37,909 nucleotides of DNA from Thermoguttaceae bacterium (GTDB lineage: Bacteria; Planctomycetota; Planctomycetia; Pirellulales; Thermoguttaceae), in the NCBI GenBank assembly GCA_017454585.1, contig JAFTCU010000266.1:1-37909 (forward strand), written 5' to 3'. Under the pieces are notes generated by a model. The model was not told where the DNA came from. It made no database searches and was given only the letters and a program-made list of their open reading frames with translations. Positions 34,201 through 37,909 of the stretch are shown piece by piece; position 1 is the stretch's first letter; every line of letters starts with the position of its first letter. A program made the position numbers and the translations under genes.

Positions 34201-34265
34201 ACCTGATCGTCGGTCAGACCTTCCGCTGCACTTAATTCTTTTTGATCGTAAAACCATTTAGCCAT
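31227..34265 (-). CDS. P-type ATPase, calcium-transporting (P2/PMCA-like)
   Basis: A 1012-residue ion pump of the inner membrane. The actuator TGES is at 173-176, PEGLP (397-401) lies in helix M4, and the phosphorylated Asp440 is in DKTGTLT; MVTGD, TGDGTNDAPAL and a C-terminal membrane domain complete the fold. The AGENC-like stretch before DKTGT and the PEGLP pattern fit the P2 calcium pumps, closest to the PMCA-like group. Between M3 (about 260-281) and M4 (about 381-400) there are two further hydrophobic segments (about 302-323 and 340-362), an apparent insertion. AAAAGGA precedes the ATG, 47 nt after the prenyltransferase gene, so the two may be cotranscribed. Ion specificity is inferred. 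Confidence 0.93.
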   Translation of the reverse strand: MAKWFYDQKELSAAEGLTDDQVQALRKKFGRNELTPPKRKPWWKELFEKFEDPTILILMVSAVLALAIASIEKWVLHSPDASFLDTIGIFIAIGLATLVGFFSERKSAREFELLNKVKDDITVKALRNGPLTELHIGEIVVGDVIKLTIGDKIPADGVFLDVSNLKIEQSMMTGESLPVSKKVFFEDVDLEDAGQLKTINQLSNPSFAARGTMVADGSGWLRVTAVGDATQMGKIASALAEDSYESETPLTQKLTRLAKTISAVGVAGALLIFTVMSVQAAISAIHEEGMVSTLLNTNGLNHQLALVILGALVLGFLSVRFLLKPFFQSMDLEMDALWKRFLCFIPMAAVSFVLLLGICAMVTSAPGEPEFQSGLNLLQDVLLSFVVAVTIIVVAVPEGLPMMVTVSLALNMMKMARENCLVRKLVASETIGSATVICTDKTGTLTQNQMSPVWGVMGTTEFSTAHELEKLPQNPNWDRLVQGICVNSSADLHVETAPDGSRIVSGIGNPTECAFLKFLDRLGTAYGPVRLQAQVQEVLGHNSQRKMSAVKVLENGNSLIFLKGAPERILLRCSKILNDGTVQPLTPEVRAKLENLVAEASSRGLRILAFAEGYFPENGVPLGILIEDEPYKEFTLTGILGIADPLRAEVPDAVAHCQKAGIVVKMVTGDALPTARAIARDAGIYSGSESELVMTSEEFNAIPDEELPEKAKALRVLARSTPSDKLRLVKALHEDGEVVAMTGDGTNDAPALKFADVGLAMGKTGTEVAKEASDIVLMSDDFTNIVTGVRWGRTLYQNIQRFLQFQLSVNAAALLCAVIGPCVGVPLPLTVTQLLWINIIMDTFAAIAYSTQPPRANVLDQPPIQRSASIITSEMLLNIGIVSVFQTSILFASLFGGWFVTKGADGSFDVQSLESLTIFFTMLVMFQFWHKFNCRSLSGHESAFCDLLKCRGFLTIIFLITLTQIVLVQIPAVGVFFRTVPLTLIQWLEITVLTSTVLLVGWIARKLSLLIS

Positions 34266-34312
34266 TTGAGGATTCCTTTTTATGTTGAAACTACAAAGAC
34301 ATTAATCAAAAT

Positions 34313-35260
34313 TTAAAAGAGCATCTCAAGGATCCCGACGGCCAGTAACGTGACGCTGATCACCGAGTTCACATTGAAAAAAGCGACATTCACCCTCTTC
34401 GGGTCGTTCGGATCGACGATCCAATGCTCGTAAAAAAGGAGGGCGGAAATAAAGGCCGTGCCCGCAAACCACAAAATCCCGAACGGGGGGAAAAGCCACC
34501 CCAGAACGAAAAGGGGGATCGGGACGGAAAAATGGCAAACTGCCGCGATCCTTAAAGCGTTCCTGACGCCGAATCGGCCCGGAATGCTGTGGACCCCCGC
34601 CTCCCGGTCGAAGTCGGCGTCCATCGTCGCGTAAATCACGTCAAACCCGGCCGACCAGAAGCAGACCGCCAGGGCCAAAACCACCGGGGAAAGCTCCGCC
34701 AACGTGACAGTCAGGGGCTCTCCTGCCCGCCATAGTTGGAAATTCTGGATCAGGACCGCGCCGCGAATCGCCACCCACGCAGCCATCGGGGCGAGCATCA
34801 GAGCCGTTCCAAGCCAGAAATGCACGTAATTCGTGAATCGTTTGGCCAGACTGTAGCCGAGCAGAAAAAGCAAAACCGGGACGGACGCCGCGACCGGGAT
34901 CGGATTCATCGGCAAAAACAGGCAGGTGGACGCGATGAATCCCGCGCAGCAGACCAGCGTAAAGGCGGTGACCTGCGCGACGCTCAGCTTCCCGGCAGGA
35001 ATATGGCGTCCTGCGGTCCGGGGGTTTTGCGCGTCGATTTTCCGGTCCGCCAGCCGATTGAACGCCATGGCTGCACTGCGGGCGAAGACCATACAGAGCA
35101 AAATTCCCAAAAGTTCCTGCCAACGGAACGGAACGACCGGCGCACCTGAAATCTCAGGGTGGAAATTGGCGTACCAGGCCATAATTGCTGAAAGAAGCGC
35201 AAATGGAAGCGCGAAAATCGTGTGGCTGAACCGAATCAGCTCCAAATATTTTCGAATCAT
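34313..35260 (-). CDS. UbiA-family prenyltransferase (UbiA/MqnP-like)
   Basis: A 315-residue integral membrane enzyme that attaches a polyprenyl chain to an aromatic ring in quinone synthesis. The two Asp-rich motifs are present: NRLADRKIDAQNPRTAGR in the first cytoplasmic loop and DADFDREAGVHSIP in the second. The sequence has about nine helices. The pattern is that of the 4-hydroxybenzoate/futalosine-pathway (UbiA or MqnP) group; in an anaerobe, menaquinone synthesis would be more likely than ubiquinone, but no other quinone genes are present. It has a TATAAT promoter and is followed by the ATPase gene after 47 nt. Confidence 0.93.
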   Translation of the reverse strand: MIRKYLELIRFSHTIFALPFALLSAIMAWYANFHPEISGAPVVPFRWQELLGILLCMVFARSAAMAFNRLADRKIDAQNPRTAGRHIPAGKLSVAQVTAFTLVCCAGFIASTCLFLPMNPIPVAASVPVLLFLLGYSLAKRFTNYVHFWLGTALMLAPMAAWVAIRGAVLIQNFQLWRAGEPLTVTLAELSPVVLALAVCFWSAGFDVIYATMDADFDREAGVHSIPGRFGVRNALRIAAVCHFSVPIPLFVLGWLFPPFGILWFAGTAFISALLFYEHWIVDPNDPKRVNVAFFNVNSVISVTLLAVGILEMLF

Positions 35261-35301
35261 CTTAATGAATGGTTTAAATCAGGAATCAAAGGTTTGGTTT
35301 C

Positions 35302-35329
35302 ATTATACACGATTCACGATTAAATGCAA
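35302..35329 (-). promoter_or_regulatory. promoter of the UbiA-family gene
   Basis: On the minus strand TATAAT (35302-35307) with TTGCAT (35324-35329), spacer 16. CACCCTC lies directly before the -35. It is back-to-back with the galK promoter, about 60 bp apart. Confidence 0.7.
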
Positions 35330-35386
35330 GAGGGTGCAGGAAAGGAAAAATCACGATCTTTTCTTGCATCGTTCTTTCCCCCTCTC

Positions 35387-35415
35387 TTGACAAAATATCC
35401 GTTTTATACTAAAAT
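35387..35415 (+). promoter_or_regulatory. sigma70 promoter of galK
   Basis: TTGACA (35387-35392), 17-base spacer, TAAAAT (35410-35415), preceded by CCCCCTCTC. The leader to the ATG at 35470 is about 48 nt. Confidence 0.85.
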
Positions 35416-35469
35416 GAAGTTTCCTGAATTTATTACCCGTTTTAACCCCTTTTAAGGACTGGAAAATCC

Positions 35470-36660
35470 ATGTTTGAAAAACTTCTTCAGGAAGCCAAAG
35501 ACGCATTTCAGAAAAACTTTCACCGCGATCCGAAATGGATCGTGACCGCTCCGGGGCGTGTAAACGTCATCGGCGAACACACTGATTACAACGAGGGCTT
35601 CGTTTTCCCGATGGCCATCGAGCGGAATGTCATCATCTGTGCGGCTCCCGCTGGGCCGGAAGACAAAATCCCCTCGGGAATGGCTAAAATCTTCTCGACT
35701 GCCAAAAGAAACCCAGCGCTGGTGAAGGTTTCCGGAGAAATTCATCCCGGCCCACGCGTCGATTGGTTTGAGTACGTGCAGGGCGTCATCGCCGGCTGCC
35801 TCGCTGAAAACCCCTCCGTCGAAATTGGCCCGTTCGTGGCAACGATTCACTCGAACGTCCCGCTAGGAGGCGCTCTTTCCAGTTCAGCCGCTCTTGAAGT
35901 CGCGACCGCAACCCTCCTCGAAGCGATTTCCGGCGTAAGCATGGACCCGGTTCGCAAGGCGCTCATCTGTCAGCAAGCCGAACACGAATACGCGAATATG
36001 CCGTGCGGAATCATGGACCAGTTCATTTCCGCGATGGGCGAAAAAGACCACATTATGCTGCTCGACTGCCGCGATTATTCCACGAAACTCGTTCCGTTCA
36101 CCTTACCGGACTTGAGTATTTTGATCATTAACTCCAACAAAAAGCACAAACTGACTGGCAGTGAGTACCCTGAACGCCGCGCTGCGTGCTTCGATTCGGC
36201 CAAAATCCTCGGAGTCAAGACACTCCGCGAGGTCACAATGGAACAGTTGGAAGCCAATAAAGAAAAACTCACAGATGTACAGTACCGTCGTACCCGTCAC
36301 GTAATAAGCGAGATCAAGCGCACGACCGACGCCGTGGCGGCAATCGAAGCCGGGAATTACGAGCTCGTGGGCCAGCTGATGTACGAAAGCCACGCCTCTA
36401 TGCGTGACGATTTTGAAATCACCACCAGAGAAATTGACATTTTGGTCCAAGAAGCCCAAAAAATCGGTCTGGCGGGTGGCGTTTACGGTTCCAGAATGAC
36501 CGGCGGCGGTTTTGGCGGTTGTACCGTTTCGCTCATCCGGACGAGCAAAATGGATTCCATCATGGAAACCATCCGCAAGAATTATAAAGCGCAGACCGGT
36601 ATCGACCCAGACCTGTTCGTGACCCGGCCCGCTGCAGGCGCACGAATCCTGCAAAAGTAA
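35470..36660 (+). CDS. galK: galactokinase
   Basis: GalK phosphorylates galactose at C1 with ATP, the first committed step of the Leloir pathway. The 396-residue product has the galactokinase signature GRVNVIGEHTDYNEG (29-43), the GHMP ATP loop PLGGALSSSAAL (131-142), catalytic Asp183 (GIMDQ) and the C-terminal GGGFGG motif. Length is normal. AAGGACTGG precedes the ATG. It lies upstream of an aldose-epimerase-like gene with its own promoter, so the pair may serve galactose use, but galT and galE are not in the window. Confidence 0.97.
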   Translation: MFEKLLQEAKDAFQKNFHRDPKWIVTAPGRVNVIGEHTDYNEGFVFPMAIERNVIICAAPAGPEDKIPSGMAKIFSTAKRNPALVKVSGEIHPGPRVDWFEYVQGVIAGCLAENPSVEIGPFVATIHSNVPLGGALSSSAALEVATATLLEAISGVSMDPVRKALICQQAEHEYANMPCGIMDQFISAMGEKDHIMLLDCRDYSTKLVPFTLPDLSILIINSNKKHKLTGSEYPERRAACFDSAKILGVKTLREVTMEQLEANKEKLTDVQYRRTRHVISEIKRTTDAVAAIEAGNYELVGQLMYESHASMRDDFEITTREIDILVQEAQKIGLAGGVYGSRMTGGGFGGCTVSLIRTSKMDSIMETIRKNYKAQTGIDPDLFVTRPAAGARILQK

Positions 36661-36705
36661 AAAAATGAAATCTTCCCTTTTTCCTGAAATTCCCGAGGGG
36701 AGGGG

Positions 36706-36734
36706 TTGAAATTTTTTTCTGCTTCATGTATGAT
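36706..36734 (+). promoter_or_regulatory. promoter of the DUF4432 gene
   Basis: TTGAAA (36706-36711), 17-base spacer, TATGAT (36729-36734). GAGGGGAGGGG precedes the -35, a purine-rich box instead of the pyrimidine box of the other promoters. Confidence 0.75.
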
Positions 36735-36782
36735 TAAGATTCAATCCTTTCCCGTTTTCACTCATAAATCCGAGGAAAAACC

Positions 36783-37909
36783 ATGCCTGCCTATGATTCC
36801 ATCGAGTATTTTACCACAAACCTTCCTTCTGCCGACGGTGATTTTGTCTGGTCGCTTCCTGATTTTCCCAACGTGACCGTTGAACGGAAAATCTTCCGGG
36901 GCGGCCCGTCTGACGGCGTGGAGCTTTTCGTTCTTTCCAACGGCTCGCTTTCCGTGTACGTCATGCCGACGCGCGGGATGGGAATCTGGAAGGTCGAGGT
37001 CAACCAGGGAAACGATTCCGTGCGCGTGGGCTGGAAGTCGCCCGTCCCGTTCCCGGTCAACCCGAGAAACGTTCCGCTCGATCAGCCCGACGGTTTGGGC
37101 TGGCTCCGCGGCTTTAACGAATTCGTCGCCCGCTGCGGGCTGGAATCGAACGGCGCGCCCGAGTTCAATGCGAACGGAACGCTCCGGTTTGGCCTTCACG
37201 GCCGCATTCAAAACACGCCGGCGTTCAGCGTTCGCCTGGAAGCGGATACAGAGAAAAAGGAACTCAGACTGACCGGACGAATGTTCGAGGGTCGGCTTTT
37301 CTTCAACACGCTGGAACTGGAAAGTACGCTGACTGTTCCGTTCGAAGGCGCCACGTTCCGCGTTGATGACGTGGTGAAAAATCAGGCGGCGCGTCCGGCC
37401 GAAATCGAACTTTTGTACCACGTGAACACGGGAAACCCCGTGGCGAACGGCGGCGCAAGGATGGAAATTCCGTTTGAGCGTCTGGTTCCTCGCTGCCCGT
37501 GGGCGGCCAAAAATCTGGAAACCGTCGCAGAGCTTCACGCCCCGGTCACCGGCGAGCCGGAAATGTGCTACTACTACGAGCTGGCGGCCGACGCTGACGG
37601 AAACACGCAGACGTTTTTGCGGAACGCTGCCGGCGATTTCGGCGTCACGCTCGCGTTCAGCCGGAAGGAATTCCCGTTCTTCTGCCAGTGGAAGGCCCAG
37701 CACGCTGCCCAGGACGGCTACGTCACCGGGATGGAACCGTGCATCAACTTCCCCAATTCCCGCGCCTTTGAGCACGCTCACGGCCGGGTCGCGGTCCTTG
37801 AACCCAACTCGTCCCGCCATTTCGGAATCACTTTCCGGTTCAGCACGACGCCCGAGCAGGTGGCGGCTTCTTCGGCCGCAGTCGCCCAGCTTCAGGCCTC
37901 GGTCGCGGC
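36783..37909 (+). CDS. aldose 1-epimerase-like (DUF4432) protein, 3' end outside window
   Basis: The frame is open from ATG 36783 to the window edge, giving at least 375 residues. GAGG lies nine bases upstream. The product shows the galactose-mutarotase-fold pattern of the DUF4432 subgroup: FRGGPSDGVELFVLSNG, VMPTRGMGIW (about residues 61-70), GWLRGFNEF, LHGRIQNTPA, and later YHVNTGNP and GMEPCINFPNSR. These proteins are thought to act on sugar anomers. The coding sequence follows galK but from its own promoter, so a role in the same pathway is likely though not shown. It probably ends shortly after the window. Confidence 0.88.
   Translation, partial: MPAYDSIEYFTTNLPSADGDFVWSLPDFPNVTVERKIFRGGPSDGVELFVLSNGSLSVYVMPTRGMGIWKVEVNQGNDSVRVGWKSPVPFPVNPRNVPLDQPDGLGWLRGFNEFVARCGLESNGAPEFNANGTLRFGLHGRIQNTPAFSVRLEADTEKKELRLTGRMFEGRLFFNTLELESTLTVPFEGATFRVDDVVKNQAARPAEIELLYHVNTGNPVANGGARMEIPFERLVPRCPWAAKNLETVAELHAPVTGEPEMCYYYELAADADGNTQTFLRNAAGDFGVTLAFSRKEFPFFCQWKAQHAAQDGYVTGMEPCINFPNSRAFEHAHGRVAVLEPNSSRHFGITFRFSTTPEQVAASSAAVAQLQASVA

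Overview
The window looks like a chromosomal segment of a Planctomycetota bacterium, possibly a Pirellulales/Thermoguttaceae-type lineage. The evidence is a DUF1559 prepilin-like protein, two very large secreted proteins resembling the hydrazine synthase alpha subunit with CxxCH haem sites, a formylglycine-enzyme-like domain fused to one of them, an ExbB with a huge ExbD-like partner, and a membrane-anchored squalene-cyclase-fold protein. This placement is inferred from protein character; there is no rRNA or other marker in the window. No phage, transposase, CRISPR array or tRNA was seen.

Layout. 1-3.2 kb: a polytopic membrane protein facing uvrB. 3.2-4.0 kb: a repeat-bearing intergenic stretch and a 69-residue membrane protein. 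4.0-7.4 kb: a sodium:solute symporter overlapping a secreted alpha/beta-hydrolase, then an SDR reductase under its own promoter. 7.5-14.2 kb: a 1308-residue HzsA-like/FGE-like protein, a Ser/Thr kinase and a TolC-family protein. 14.2-19.4 kb (minus strand): a prepilin-like DUF1559 protein under a near-consensus promoter, and a second HzsA-like protein followed 28 nt later by a methyltetrahydrofolate methyltransferase-like protein. 19.5-26.4 kb (minus): comEC, an HU-type protein with a curved-DNA-like promoter region, and an ExbB/ExbD-like pair. 26.4-31.1 kb (minus): hisB, the squalene-fold membrane protein, cdsA and a PlsC-type acyltransferase. 31.2-35.3 kb (minus): a calcium-type P-ATPase and a UbiA/MqnP-type prenyltransferase. 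35.4 kb to the end (plus): galK and an aldose-epimerase-like (DUF4432) gene cut by the window edge.

How genes may work together. The symporter and hydrolase form a release-and-uptake pair. PlsC and CdsA are consecutive enzymes of phospholipid synthesis. GalK and the DUF4432 protein suggest galactose use. The ExbB/ExbD-like pair, together with the nearby proline-rich membrane protein, suggests a lineage-specific envelope energy-transducing system. The most unusual items are a single-chain tandem ExbD-like protein, two differently decorated HzsA-like proteins, a P-type ATPase with two apparent extra membrane helices, phased A-tracts upstream of the HU gene, and a recurring pyrimidine-rich box abutting the -35 element of several promoters.
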